Positions 7,659-16,884 are shown, counted from the stretch's first letter. The stretch is 64,000 bases of DNA from Clostridia bacterium (GCA_017399305.1 JAFQDK010000029.1:1-64000); one strand, 5' to 3'. Notes: a model not told the origin generated them from the letters alone. Program-made: numbers and translations.

Positions 7659-8732
7659 TTAAAACAAAAATTGTGCCAAAAGCGCGAAAACCTCTTCCTT
7701 GCTCTTATCGGGGGCAAGGGCAAGTATCTTTTTGATGCGATAGCTTATTGTATTCTCTGCGATGAACAGCTTCGCCGCAATCTTTGAATAGCTCTCTTTA
7801 TTGAGCACCTCACGCAAAATTCTGATATCAAGCTTGTCGCATCCTGCAAGCAGTTTTTCAACCAGCAACACCTTTTCAACATCGGGGTCGCGGAAGAAAT
7901 TTGTGCTTGGCGTATTATCAAATGCAGGCGCCGTATGCCCAACGTGTATATCTGTAAGCTCGCAGTTACAATCAAAAATATCACAGTGCAAAAGGAATGA
8001 CAGCGAAGATATCTCAGGGTCGGACTTAAGCATGCGATATGCGCTTATCGAAAGACGCCCTGCATCAAAGCTCTTGACCCTGGCAACCGCAATATTATGT
8101 ATCTCAAGGTTTGAAAGCGTGGTGTCACCAAAGGTTGCCATGTGGAAATCTTTAGGTATCGAATAGCCGAGATCCATAAGGCGACGGAGAAGCACAACAG
8201 AAGAAACGTCATTTGCGCAAAGAATAGAATCAAAATCCTTGATGCGCGCAAGCAGACGGTTGCAAGTTTCACTCAGCGAATCCTTGTATGCAAAAACATC
8301 TTCCTCGCTGCCGCCGTTTTGCAAATACTTGTTAAGTTTTTGCAAATCGGTGGAGCTTTTCATATTTCCGGCAAAAAACGCAGTGCGCTTGCATCCCTTA
8401 TCTCGGAGATATTTCATCAATTTCATCGCCGCGTCATCATAATCCATGGTGATAAAGCTTGCAAACGGGAACTGTTTTTGATAATTTGCAATAGAAAGCA
8501 CAATGGGGCGCACGCCATTTTCATAAAGCAGACACATTTTCTTTGATGCCCATGTGAGCGACGAGCCAATGAGGATAACATGCGTATCATCAAAGCCCTC
8601 GGCGTGTAAAAATTCAGTATCTGTATGTATCTCAACAGGCAGATTCTTGCGCTTTGCCTGAGCGGTGATTCCCTTGATATAATGCGAACACCAGTGCGAA
8701 TTTATAAATGCCCCCTCCACCAGTATGTGCAT
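7659..8732 (-). CDS. transcription regulator: LacI-type sugar-binding domain followed by C-terminal HTH
   Basis: A 357-residue protein. Residues 1 to about 270 resemble the periplasmic-binding-protein-like ligand domain of LacI/GalR regulators (ILCANDVSSVVLLRRLMDLG, PKDFHMATFGDT), but no N-terminal HTH precedes it. A helix-turn-helix of LuxR/PucR type lies at the extreme C-terminus (SKIAAKLFIAENTISYRIKKI). The start at 8732 was chosen because GGGAGGTG lies just upstream; a longer frame begins at 8777 without support. It is divergent from the solute-binding protein at 8920 and next to GH43, so it probably controls both in response to a sugar. No signal peptide, so cytosolic. Confidence 0.8.
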   Translation of the reverse strand: MHILVEGAFINSHWCSHYIKGITAQAKRKNLPVEIHTDTEFLHAEGFDDTHVILIGSSLTWASKKMCLLYENGVRPIVLSIANYQKQFPFASFITMDYDDAAMKLMKYLRDKGCKRTAFFAGNMKSSTDLQKLNKYLQNGGSEEDVFAYKDSLSETCNRLLARIKDFDSILCANDVSSVVLLRRLMDLGYSIPKDFHMATFGDTTLSNLEIHNIAVARVKSFDAGRLSISAYRMLKSDPEISSLSFLLHCDIFDCNCELTDIHVGHTAPAFDNTPSTNFFRDPDVEKVLLVEKLLAGCDKLDIRILREVLNKESYSKIAAKLFIAENTISYRIKKILALAPDKSKEEVFALLAQFLF

Positions 8733-8767
8733 ATCGAAACACCTCCCATAGAATTTTTTACACTGAT

Positions 8768-8796
8768 ATTGTACCATAGATTTTAAAAATGGTCAA
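8768..8796 (-). promoter_or_regulatory. promoter of the regulator gene
   Basis: Minus strand TTGACC (8791-8796), 17-bp spacer, TACAAT (8768-8773). It lies in the 187-bp divergent region shared with the solute-binding protein gene. Confidence 0.75.
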
Positions 8797-8919
8797 TCCT
8801 TGCAAAATATTATTTTAAATTAAGGTAATTTTTTGTATGGATTTACAGAAAAATATATGTTATCATATATAATGTATAAAACTATGCGGTGAAAACCGAC
8901 TTTGAAAGGAGATAGTTTT

Positions 8920-10395
8920 TTGAAAAAGATTATTTGTTTAGCTCTTTGTCTTCTGATGCTCTGCTCTGCTTTTGTAGCATGTGACAAAGACGATTCGCCC
9001 GCAAATACCAATGTTTCAGACAACACTGATGTTACCGTAACCGAAGGTGCAGAAGAACTTGGCATTCCGCTTACCGGCGATTTCGGCGGCGAAGAATTCC
9101 GTATTCTTTCCGCAGGTAACCAGGCTTGTAACGACTTCAACTATGAAGAAGAATCCAATCTCTCCCTTGACAATGCTCAGTACAAGCGCAAGCTCAAGGT
9201 TGAAGAAGATTACAAAATAAAGATCACAGAGGATGTTGAAGCTAAGTACTCCTCTGCATCCAGCGGCTCTCCCGGACCAGGTTATACCAAGGTCAACACC
9301 GCTGTTAACTCTGACACACCCGACTACGATCTCTGCCTTATCGCAGGCTATGACGTTTCTCAGCTTGCACAGATCGGTTACCTCTACGATATGAACTCTA
9401 TCGAGGGTATCGACCTTACCAAGTCCTGGTGGGACCAGAATGCTACTGAAAGCCTCAGCGTTCGTGACGTCGTATTCTTCACCACAGGTGATATCACCGT
9501 TTCCGACAACCGCTCTGCTTTCTGTATCATGTTCAACAAGATGCTCCTCGATGAGTATGATGTTGAGTCCCCCTATGATCTTGTAAACGAAGGCGAATGG
9601 ACTATCGAAAAGTTCGGTTCTCTCTGCAAGACTGTTTCTGAAGACCTCAATCAGGACGGCATTTTCAACCAGAATGACCGCTACGGTCTTCTCGTTTGGG
9701 ATGACTCTATCGTAGGCATGGTAAATGCTGCAGGTCAGCGTTGCTGCACTATCAACGAAAACGGTCAGCTCGAACTCACATTCTACAACGAAACCACTCT
9801 CGATGCGCTCACTCAGTATGTAAACATTGCATACGACACCGAGTATGCGCTCACATTCCAGAGATACATTAAGAGCGTAAGCGACATGTGGCAGAACGAC
9901 CAGGGCCTCTTCCTCACCGCGCTTATCGACAATATGCCTAAGTACCGTGAAATGGAAAGCGACTTCGGTATTCTCCCGTATCCCAAGCTCACAACCACTC
10001 AGGAGAATTACTACACCACCATCGCTCCCTATAACTCACAGTTCATCTGCGTTCCCCTCGTTGTAAATGACATTGAGATGACAGGTGTTATTACCGAGGC
10101 GCTTGCATACTACGGTCAGACGATCGTTACTCCTGCACTCTATGATGTTACTCTTGTTGGTCAGTCCGCTCGTGACGAAGAGTCTGAAGAAATGCTCGAC
10201 ATCATCTTCGACAACCTTGTTTACGATATCGGTTACTACTACCAGATCGGTACATACAACAAGCAGCTCATCATTATGCTTCGCGAGTACAACTCAAACT
10301 TCACCTCTATGTATGATACATATAAGCCCACTGCTGATAATAAGATCCAGCAGATCAATATGTTCTACGAAGAAGCAGTTTCCGAGTGGAAATAA
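8920..10395 (+). CDS. ABC-transporter extracellular solute-binding lipoprotein (family 1-like, carbohydrate type)
   Basis: A 491-residue lipoprotein with lipobox FVAC (Cys21). The start is taken as TTG 8920 because AAAGGAG at 8905-8911 lies 8 nt before it; no ATG fits. The mature part has the pattern of large sugar-binding proteins: an early GDFGGEEFRIL strand, DLCLIAGYDVSQLAQIGYLYDMNS, and EGEWTIEKF. No permease or ATPase gene is near, so it must share membrane components encoded elsewhere. Codons are strongly biased to C-ending forms (CTC, TAC, ATC), a sign of high expression compared with its neighbours. Divergent from the sugar-sensing regulator. Confidence 0.88.
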   Translation: MKKIICLALCLLMLCSAFVACDKDDSPANTNVSDNTDVTVTEGAEELGIPLTGDFGGEEFRILSAGNQACNDFNYEEESNLSLDNAQYKRKLKVEEDYKIKITEDVEAKYSSASSGSPGPGYTKVNTAVNSDTPDYDLCLIAGYDVSQLAQIGYLYDMNSIEGIDLTKSWWDQNATESLSVRDVVFFTTGDITVSDNRSAFCIMFNKMLLDEYDVESPYDLVNEGEWTIEKFGSLCKTVSEDLNQDGIFNQNDRYGLLVWDDSIVGMVNAAGQRCCTINENGQLELTFYNETTLDALTQYVNIAYDTEYALTFQRYIKSVSDMWQNDQGLFLTALIDNMPKYREMESDFGILPYPKLTTTQENYYTTIAPYNSQFICVPLVVNDIEMTGVITEALAYYGQTIVTPALYDVTLVGQSARDEESEEMLDIIFDNLVYDIGYYYQIGTYNKQLIIMLREYNSNFTSMYDTYKPTADNKIQQINMFYEEAVSEWK

Positions 10396-10410
10396 TATTA
10401 GTTTAAAAAA

Positions 10411-10436
10411 AGGAAGCCTTTCGGCTTCCTTTTTTA
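10411..10436. terminator. bidirectional terminator
   Basis: Stem AGGAAGCC / GGCTTCCT between an A run and a T run. Shared by the solute-binding gene and the convergent serS. Confidence 0.85.
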
Positions 10437-11729
10437 TTTCTCAACGATTTCGGTCTTGCCGCCCATGTAAGGACGAAGAGCCTCAGGAATGCGGATGACA
10501 AACTTGCCGTCACGCATTTCAAGATTGTTTTCAAGGAATGCAATAAGCATTCTCGGAGGAGCAACAACGGTGTTGTTAAGTGTGTGTGCAAGATACTTCT
10601 TGCCATCTGCACCCTTAACGCGAATGCCAAGGCGGCGCGCCTGTGCATCACCAAGGTTGGAGCAGGAGCATACCTCAAAGTACTTGCCCTGCTTGGGTGA
10701 CCATGCCTCAACGTCATATGATTTAACCTTAAGGTCTGCAAGGTCGCCTGAGCAACACTCGAGTGTACGAACAGGGATATCCATAGAGCGGAATAACTCA
10801 ACAGAATAGCTCCACATCTTGTGGAACCAGTCCATTGACTCCTCAGGCTTACAGATAACGATCATTTCCTGCTTTTCAAACTGGTGGATACGGTAGATAC
10901 CTCTCTCCTCGATACCGTGTGCGCCCTTCTCCTTACGGAAACAGGGGGAGTAACTGGTGAGAGTGTGAGGAAGTGTCTTTTCATCGGTGATAGTGTCGAT
11001 GTACTTACCGATCATTGAATGCTCGGATGTACCGATGAGGTAGAGGTCCTCACCCTCAATCTTATACATCATTGCATCCATTTCTTCAAAGGACATAACG
11101 CCTGTAACTACGTTGGAACGAATCATGAAAGGAGGAATACAGTAGGTAAAGCCCTTGTCAATCATGAAGTCGCGCGCATATGCGGTAACTGCACTGTGAA
11201 GTCTTGCGATATCGCCCATGAGGTAGTAGAAGCCCTCGCCTGCGACACGTCCTGCGGCTTCCTTGTCGATGCCGTTGAAATGTGCCATGATATCGGTGTG
11301 ATAAGGAATCTCAAAATCAACCTTGGTCTGCTCACCAAACTGCTCAACCTCAACGTTTTCGCTGTCGTCTTTACCAACGGGAACGCTATCGTCAATGATG
11401 TTGGGAATCTTCATCATGACTTCCTTGAGCGAAGCCTCAAGCTCGGTTTCCTCAGCCTCAAGTGCTGCAAGCTCTTTAGCCTGCTCGGTTACGAGAGCCT
11501 TTTTAGCCTCAGCCTCTTCTTTGAGGCCCTTGCCCATAAGCATACCGATCTCCTTGGAAACCTTGTTGCGGTTTGCACGGAGGTCGTTTGCCTTTGTATT
11601 GGCGGCACACTTGCGTGTGTAAAGGTCAATAGCTTCGTCAACAAGAGGAAGCTTTGCATCCTTAAACTTCTTTTTAATATTCTCTTTTACGAGATCGGGA
11701 TTGTCGCAAATAAATCTGATGTCTAACAT
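10434..11729 (-). CDS. serS: seryl-tRNA synthetase
   Basis: Charges tRNA-Ser. A 431-residue class II synthetase. The N-terminal coiled-coil arm covers about residues 25-110; the catalytic core carries motif 2 (CFRKEKGAHG) and motif 3 (NTVVAPPRMLIAFLENN). The start is ATG 11729, at MLDIRFICDNPDLVKEN, the usual family N-terminus, with GAAAGGAT before it. The frame runs on upstream to 12224 only as an overlap with the next gene. No T-box leader was found in the 125-bp upstream region. Confidence 0.96.
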   Translation of the reverse strand: MLDIRFICDNPDLVKENIKKKFKDAKLPLVDEAIDLYTRKCAANTKANDLRANRNKVSKEIGMLMGKGLKEEAEAKKALVTEQAKELAALEAEETELEASLKEVMMKIPNIIDDSVPVGKDDSENVEVEQFGEQTKVDFEIPYHTDIMAHFNGIDKEAAGRVAGEGFYYLMGDIARLHSAVTAYARDFMIDKGFTYCIPPFMIRSNVVTGVMSFEEMDAMMYKIEGEDLYLIGTSEHSMIGKYIDTITDEKTLPHTLTSYSPCFRKEKGAHGIEERGIYRIHQFEKQEMIVICKPEESMDWFHKMWSYSVELFRSMDIPVRTLECCSGDLADLKVKSYDVEAWSPKQGKYFEVCSCSNLGDAQARRLGIRVKGADGKKYLAHTLNNTVVAPPRMLIAFLENNLEMRDGKFVIRIPEALRPYMGGKTEIVEK

Positions 11730-11765
11730 ATCAATTATCCTTTCGGAATATATTTCATATCTTAT

Positions 11766-11794
11766 ATTATCGCTCAAATTTACCGTTCTGTCAA
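11766..11794 (-). promoter_or_regulatory. promoter of serS
   Basis: Minus strand TTGACA (11789-11794), 17-bp spacer, GATAAT (11766-11771). Confidence 0.75.
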
Positions 11795-11815
11795 GGGGGA
11801 AGCGAATATAAAAAA

Positions 11816-11847
11816 GAAACACCAAGTTCAAATGAACTTGGTGTTTC
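11816..11847 (-). terminator. terminator of the SDR gene
   Basis: A long perfect stem (GAAACACCAAGTTCA with its complement, AA in the loop) lies just beyond the stop of the gene at 11854. Confidence 0.8.
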
Positions 11848-11853
11848 ACTTTA

Positions 11854-12870
11854 TTAAAGATTGTGTTCCTTAATGTACGCGTCCATTCTGTCGTTGACGG
11901 GGTTCTCTTTCCAAACAGTATCTGCAGGAAGATTTGCAAGCTCAAGTGCAAGCGCGTCACGCACAGTGGAGAAGTCGGACTGCTTAAGACCTGTAGCCTC
12001 AAGCATCTTAGTGTTATCAACAATACGGTCGTACATTCTGTCGTACTCAAGTTGCCAACGGGGACCGCGGAAAGGATCCTCGGGATCGATGAGCTTGAGG
12101 AAGTCGTCAGTAGGGATAACTTCATACTCAAGACCGATGAGGTCATGATAATAAGAAGCAACAGTTTCCCAAGTGTTGTGCTCAGCAGTAGCAACAGTAT
12201 AATGCTCGCGCATAGCTTTTTCATTAAAGAGCAGGCGAGAAATCATCTTTGCAACGTCACGGCCCCATGTCATTGTAGCCTGAGCCTTCATTGCGCCCTC
12301 AGGGAGAAGAACCTTCTTGCCGAGCTTTGCACGGTGAACGATAACCTCAGCCTCAAGAGTAACAAGCTGATAACGGAACTTTGAGAAAGTGATTGCAGGG
12401 CGGATAGCAGTCCAGTTATTATAAGAAGAATTCTCAAGGATATCCTCCTGCTTAGCCTTTGCAAGAGCGTATGTATCGGTTGCAAGCATATCCTCATCCT
12501 TGGATACATCGAGAAGCTGGGGAGCACTCTCGGTGATGGGGTGCTGCTCATCAGCATATACGCGGTAAGAAGAAAGATAGATGTAGTGCTTGCAGTTGTC
12601 AAGAAGAAGCTTGTGACGGGTTGTAAAAGTCTTTGTGGTGTAGAGCATAAAGTCTACGATACCGTCATAATTGCCCTCTTCAAGGAAAGGACGGATAGTA
12701 TCCTCAACCTTTGCGTTTGCCACCTGGAAGTATCTGAGGTTGGGGTTGTCGCTTGTTCTCTCATCAAGAGAAAGAACGTCAACCTTATAGCCAAGATTCA
12801 AAAGTTCGGGTACAACATAAACGCCCATTGCGCCTGTACCACCAAGAACTAATACCTTTTTAGTTTCCAT
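11854..12870 (-). CDS. NAD-dependent epimerase/dehydratase (extended SDR family)
   Basis: A 338-residue cytosolic oxidoreductase-like protein. The Rossmann dinucleotide loop is GGTGAMG near residue 10. The active-site Tyr-x-x-x-Lys appears as YALAK (about residue 155), preceded by the YLSSYRVY strand in place of the usual Ser. Members of this group act on nucleotide-sugar or sugar-like substrates; the substrate cannot be read here. AAGGAG precedes the ATG. It is monocistronic between a dispersed repeat and its terminator. Confidence 0.8.
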   Translation of the reverse strand: METKKVLVLGGTGAMGVYVVPELLNLGYKVDVLSLDERTSDNPNLRYFQVANAKVEDTIRPFLEEGNYDGIVDFMLYTTKTFTTRHKLLLDNCKHYIYLSSYRVYADEQHPITESAPQLLDVSKDEDMLATDTYALAKAKQEDILENSSYNNWTAIRPAITFSKFRYQLVTLEAEVIVHRAKLGKKVLLPEGAMKAQATMTWGRDVAKMISRLLFNEKAMREHYTVATAEHNTWETVASYYHDLIGLEYEVIPTDDFLKLIDPEDPFRGPRWQLEYDRMYDRIVDNTKMLEATGLKQSDFSTVRDALALELANLPADTVWKENPVNDRMDAYIKEHNL

Positions 12871-12922
12871 AATGTTTCTCCTTTTTGTAATAAATTAATG
12901 GTTATGCGTTGCAAATAAGAAA

Positions 12923-13022
12923 CCACAAACCGTAGGGGAGACCTCCCGGACGTCCCATTTTGCCTTTGTTAATGCGGGCTGTCGAGGACGCAATGCCCAC
13001 CACAGGTTGGTGCGTCGCCGTT
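12923..13022. repeat. dispersed palindromic intergenic repeat
   Basis: Begins with CCACAAACCGTAGGGGA and CGGACGTCCC, which recur in similar form at 48286-48322. It continues with a second hairpin formed by GACGCA and TGCGTC. It does not code. The flanking gap 12871-13157 holds this element and the AraC promoter. Confidence 0.6.
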
Positions 13023-13073
13023 ACTCACATAAACATTAATCTATCTTTTTGTTTCTGCTTTCATATTAATTTA

Positions 13074-13102
13074 TTGACCGATGCATTACGATATGATATA
13101 CT
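13074..13102 (+). promoter_or_regulatory. promoter of the AraC-type regulator at 13158
   Basis: TTGACC (13074-13079), 17-bp spacer, TATACT (13097-13102). Confidence 0.75.
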
Positions 13103-13157
13103 GTAAAAAACGGGTAATATTCTGCAAAAAAACTAAAAAAACGGTAGGTTTTATGCA

Positions 13158-13907
13158 ATGGATAATATACAGTTCTACAAATCATTCTATTTTTTCGAGT
13201 GCTCGTTCAAGCGATATCATCACACCGATAACTCGCACGGTACCATCTGCCATCATATCGGATACATCAAAAGCGGCAGTGCTACCTTTGACGTAGGCGG
13301 CACAATATATAAGTTTTCCGCAGGTGATGTGTTCTACACTCCGCCCGAAATACGCTATCACTCATATTGGGAAGGCGAAAATATAGTTTACGACTCATAC
13401 GCTTTTCACACATTCCCTCTCCACCGTAACATCGAATACGGCATACAAAAACTGCAGATGACCGAACGCGCGCACGAGATACTGTCAGCACTCACGCTTG
13501 ACAAAGCCGTTAGTTGCCGCTCGGTCGGGCTACTGTATGAGCTGATGTATGAAGTGCTGCCGTCAATGATGCCAACCGTCAGGGATGTTCAACGCGAAAC
13601 CATATCGCGCGCACGGGCATTTATGCGCGACAACATCGACTGCACCGTGCCGCAGTTATCCCGTCACCTCGGCATGAGCGAGTCCGCAGTGTATACCCTG
13701 TTCCGCGAGCGGCTTGGCACGACACCGATATACGAAAAAAACCGCATCCGCACCGAAATTGCAGTGGGGCTTTTGGAGCGAACCGACCTTTCTGTCGAGG
13801 AAATTAGCGCGCGCCTTGGATTCTCGTCGGCTGCATATTTTCGCAAGGTGTTGCGCTCTTTTTACGACAAAACACCACGCCAACTCAGAAAAAACGAAAC
13901 AATTTAA
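13158..13907 (+). CDS. AraC-family transcriptional regulator
   Basis: A 249-residue regulator. The N-terminal cupin-like sensor domain (GYIKSGSATFDVGG, FSAGDVFYTPPEI) is followed by the double HTH of AraC proteins: VPQLSRHLGMSESAVYTLFRERLG, then SVEEISARLGFSSAAYFRKVLRSF with the family ending TPRQLRK. The ribosome site (GGTAGG) is weak. The neighbour downstream is an LTA synthase-like gene and upstream a divergent SDR, so the regulon is not evident; sugar sensing is typical of the class. Confidence 0.9.
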   Translation: MDNIQFYKSFYFFECSFKRYHHTDNSHGTICHHIGYIKSGSATFDVGGTIYKFSAGDVFYTPPEIRYHSYWEGENIVYDSYAFHTFPLHRNIEYGIQKLQMTERAHEILSALTLDKAVSCRSVGLLYELMYEVLPSMMPTVRDVQRETISRARAFMRDNIDCTVPQLSRHLGMSESAVYTLFRERLGTTPIYEKNRIRTEIAVGLLERTDLSVEEISARLGFSSAAYFRKVLRSFYDKTPRQLRKNETI

Positions 13908-14008
13908 TTAAATTCGTCAAAAGCAGTTGTAAATTAAATTCTAATGTAGTAAAATATAATTCCACATTGCATATAATAAGATGATAGATATTTCAGAAAG
14001 GCTTTAAA

Positions 14009-16204
14009 ATGAAATTGTTTTCCAAGATTTCCGAATTTTTGAAAAACGAACCCAATCTCAAGGCTCTTTTTTCAAAACCGCCTAAAACAGAGAACCACAC
14101 TCCGCCATCGCCTGCTGAACGTGCGCATATGCGCAACAGGAGAAACTTCTTTTTCTTCCTGTTTTTCCCGATTGCGGTATTCTACATGGAAGTGGTCTTT
14201 CACTTCTCGCTTTACGGTGAGTTTCCGATAGTCACATTCCTCACAATACTGCTTTTTTCATTTGCATACGGCTTTCTTGTAAACGGCGTTGCACTGCTGA
14301 TGCCGCTTAAAGCAAATCGTATCTTCACGCTTGTGATGCTTATTATCACAACGCTTGTCATAGTATCGCAGTATATATACACAAATATCTTCGGCGGATT
14401 CTATACCGTATCTGTAATGGCGCTTGGCGCAGATGCGATTAACGGCTTTTCGGATATGCTTTTTGCCGCGATAAACAAATCATGGCTCGGCATCATCCTC
14501 CTATTTCTTCCTCTTATCATCTTTATTGCAAAACTCAAAAAATACGCTCCGGCTTTCTCGCCCACATTTATATTCCGCATTTATCTTCTTGTCATTGCAT
14601 TGCTCTGCCACCTGCTTGCTATCGGCATTGTCAGCATGGATAAGGGTGAAACCGGAAACAGCAACAGCTACTATTACAAAAACACTTTTGAGGAGCTTGA
14701 ATCGGTCAAACGCTTCGGCGTGGTCACCAACATGCGCCTCGATATAAAAGCGCTACTTTTCGGAGTTGAAGATGTGGAAATTGAGCCGCCGGTCGGCGAA
14801 GTAACCCACAACTTTGCAAAGAATGAAGACCCCGAAACCACCACCGGCGAAGCTCCCGAAACTACCGCAGAGGAGATTGTACCTGAGCCCATCGTCTATG
14901 GCGACAACGTAATGGACATTGACTTTGAAACCCTGATTGCAAACGAATCCAACAAGGATATCAAGGCAATGCACGAATACTTTGCAAACCTCACCCCCTC
15001 AAAGCAAAATGAATACACAGGTATGTTCAAGGGCAAGAACCTGATTTTCCTCACGCTTGAGGGCTTCTCCTACACCACAATAGATCCGGAGCGCACACCC
15101 ACGCTTTATATGATGGCAAACAATGGCTTTGTACTTAAGAATTTCTACACATCTCTCTGGGGCGGCTCGACCGCAACCGGTGAGTATGCCGCAATGACAG
15201 GCAATTTCCACTCAAGTGCAAAGTGCCTTGGCTGGCTTAAGGGCAACACAATGCCATTCACCATGGGTACACAGCTCCGCGAGGAAGGATACGTAACATA
15301 CGCATTCCACAATAACCTCCACGATTATTACAGCCGTAACCTCTCGCACCCCGTTATGGGCTATGAGTTCATCGCTATCGGCAACGGCCTTGAGGACGAC
15401 CCGATAAATGAAAACGGCGATGTAATGTCGTCAAAGTGGCCGCGCTCCGACTACGAAATGGCGCTTGCAACTCTTCCTTATTATATAAACTCAGACGTTC
15501 CTTTCCACGCATACTACATGACAGTCAGCGGACACGCCGAATACAACTTCCTCGGCAATACCATGGCAAAGAAGCATCAGGGTGTCACCGCAGACATGGC
15601 TTGTTCAGATACTCTCAAGGCTTACCACGCCGCACAGTATGAGGTTGAGCTTATGCTTGCCGAACTTGTACGCGCACTTGATGAAGCCGGCAAGCTTGAA
15701 GATACCGTGTTTGTCATGAGCTCTGACCACTATCCATACGGTCTCACAGATGCTCTTCTCGGCGAGCTTTATAATATGCCCGAAACCGGCATCCGCAAAG
15801 ACGTTGAACTGCTTCGCAACACCTGCATTATCTGGTGCGCCGATATGGAAGAACCCGTCATCGTTGAAAAGCCCTGCTCGGCTATTGACATTATCCCAAC
15901 AGTTTCAAACCTGTTCGGCATTGAATATGATTCAAGACTCCTGATGGGTACCGACGTTCTCTCAGACAGTGATCCGCTTGTTATTCTCAACTGCCTGTTT
16001 GACGGCCCTTCATGGTGCTGGATGACGCAGTACGGTCTTTACAACAGCTCAAATGGAAAGTTTACTCCTGCTGAAGGCTTCACTGCAAGTCAGGAGGATA
16101 TCGACGCATACGTAAAACAGATGAACAATGTTCTCTGGGCAAAGCGCCGTTATTCACCAATGATTCTTGAAAAGAATTACTACAGTTATTTATTCAAAGA
16201 ATAA
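14009..16204 (+). CDS. LTA synthase-like membrane sulfatase-fold phosphotransferase
   Basis: A 731-residue polytopic enzyme of the LtaS family, which transfers glycerol-phosphate from phosphatidylglycerol to build lipoteichoic acid outside the membrane. A cytosolic N-terminus of about 45 residues precedes five hydrophobic helices (about 45-215). A Thr/Glu/Pro linker follows (about 270-300), then the catalytic domain. Likely metal ligands and nucleophile are Glu in LTLEGFS (about 350), Thr in GGSTATGEY (about 387), HAEY (about 509) and SSDHYP (about 572). The GGST variant differs from the better-known LtaS signature, so another polyol-phosphate or phosphoethanolamine product is possible. AGAAAGG precedes the ATG. 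Confidence 0.85.
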   Translation: MKLFSKISEFLKNEPNLKALFSKPPKTENHTPPSPAERAHMRNRRNFFFFLFFPIAVFYMEVVFHFSLYGEFPIVTFLTILLFSFAYGFLVNGVALLMPLKANRIFTLVMLIITTLVIVSQYIYTNIFGGFYTVSVMALGADAINGFSDMLFAAINKSWLGIILLFLPLIIFIAKLKKYAPAFSPTFIFRIYLLVIALLCHLLAIGIVSMDKGETGNSNSYYYKNTFEELESVKRFGVVTNMRLDIKALLFGVEDVEIEPPVGEVTHNFAKNEDPETTTGEAPETTAEEIVPEPIVYGDNVMDIDFETLIANESNKDIKAMHEYFANLTPSKQNEYTGMFKGKNLIFLTLEGFSYTTIDPERTPTLYMMANNGFVLKNFYTSLWGGSTATGEYAAMTGNFHSSAKCLGWLKGNTMPFTMGTQLREEGYVTYAFHNNLHDYYSRNLSHPVMGYEFIAIGNGLEDDPINENGDVMSSKWPRSDYEMALATLPYYINSDVPFHAYYMTVSGHAEYNFLGNTMAKKHQGVTADMACSDTLKAYHAAQYEVELMLAELVRALDEAGKLEDTVFVMSSDHYPYGLTDALLGELYNMPETGIRKDVELLRNTCIIWCADMEEPVIVEKPCSAIDIIPTVSNLFGIEYDSRLLMGTDVLSDSDPLVILNCLFDGPSWCWMTQYGLYNSSNGKFTPAEGFTASQEDIDAYVKQMNNVLWAKRRYSPMILEKNYYSYLFKE

Positions 16205-16206
16205 AA

Positions 16207-16234
16207 AAATTCCCGCTTACGCGGGAATTTTTGT
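16207..16234. terminator. bidirectional terminator
   Basis: Stem AAATTCCCGC / GCGGGAATTT with a TTAC loop and a T run. Shared with the convergent lipoprotein gene at 16236. Confidence 0.85.
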
Positions 16235-16235
16235 T

Positions 16236-16778
16236 TTACTCTTCAAAATTCTCTGCAAAGGAATTAAGACCGCCTGTAATGGCATCTGCAAAATCATAGT
16301 TTTCGTCTGCATCAAAATCCCATGTGCCATTGGTCTTTAGAAGCTTAACTGTTGCTGTCTTGGTAATGGTTTCGTCAGTATCTGCAATAACTGAGTTAAG
16401 AAGACTGCCGTCATCTTCCCAGCTCTCATCTTCCATATACTTTGCCATTGCCTGTGTAAAGTACTCGGTGAAAACAGTACCCATATCAACATTGGTGATC
16501 TCGACTGTTACATTAACCGTGTTTTCGTCCACCGCAACAGCATCTTTAACGGTGTACTTAAGGTTGCCGAAAAATGCCTTGATTATCACAAGATCTTCCT
16601 CAGGAAGCTCCTCATCTGTAAATCCAACCTCAGCAAGCTTTTTTGCATCGCCGCTCTTGATAATGTCAAGCGTATCAGTAAGCGCCTTTGTCGCCTCTTT
16701 GGCAGGATCATTGCCGCAAGCCGCAAGGAAAGTCACACACATAACGACACAAAGAAGAATAGAAAGTAATTTTTTCAT
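16236..16778 (-). CDS. lipoprotein, same family as the 4533 protein (member B, no linker)
   Basis: A 180-residue lipoprotein with lipobox LAAC (Cys21). It lacks the Thr-rich linker but carries the same C-terminal domain as the proteins at 4533 and 16888: TVNVTVEITNVDMGTVFTEYF, MEDESWEDDGSLLN, then AITGGLN near the end. It is probably displayed close to the membrane. No known family was recognised. It has its own consensus promoter, and a stop before member C suggests separate transcription. Confidence 0.85.
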   Translation of the reverse strand: MKKLLSILLCVVMCVTFLAACGNDPAKEATKALTDTLDIIKSGDAKKLAEVGFTDEELPEEDLVIIKAFFGNLKYTVKDAVAVDENTVNVTVEITNVDMGTVFTEYFTQAMAKYMEDESWEDDGSLLNSVIADTDETITKTATVKLLKTNGTWDFDADENYDFADAITGGLNSFAENFEE

Positions 16779-16810
16779 AGTAGTATTTCCTTTCTGAAAA
16801 TTATACTATA

Positions 16811-16839
16811 ATTATACGCTTTTTGAAGATTTATGTCAA
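16811..16839 (-). promoter_or_regulatory. promoter of lipoprotein B
   Basis: Minus strand TTGACA (16834-16839), 17-bp spacer, TATAAT (16811-16816). Confidence 0.85.
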
Positions 16840-16858
16840 TATTAGGTCAATACATAAA

Positions 16859-16884
16859 AAAATTCCCGCATAAGCGGGAATTTT
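16859..16884 (-). terminator. terminator of lipoprotein C
   Basis: Stem AATTCCCGC / GCGGGAATT with an ATAA loop and flanking T runs. The core stem is the same as at 5265 and 16207. Confidence 0.85.

Noticed and set aside
8842..8873. Promoter for the solute-binding protein (TTTACA and TATAAT)
   Set aside because: The spacer is 20 bp and the region is AT-rich, so the match is not convincing.
11730..11853. T-box riboswitch upstream of serS
   Set aside because: The gap is 124 bp, holds a plain promoter and a terminator of the opposite gene, and has no T-box core sequence.
11730..12224. Upstream extension of serS
   Set aside because: It overlaps the SDR gene and its terminator, lacks serS homology, and the real start has a ribosome site and promoter.
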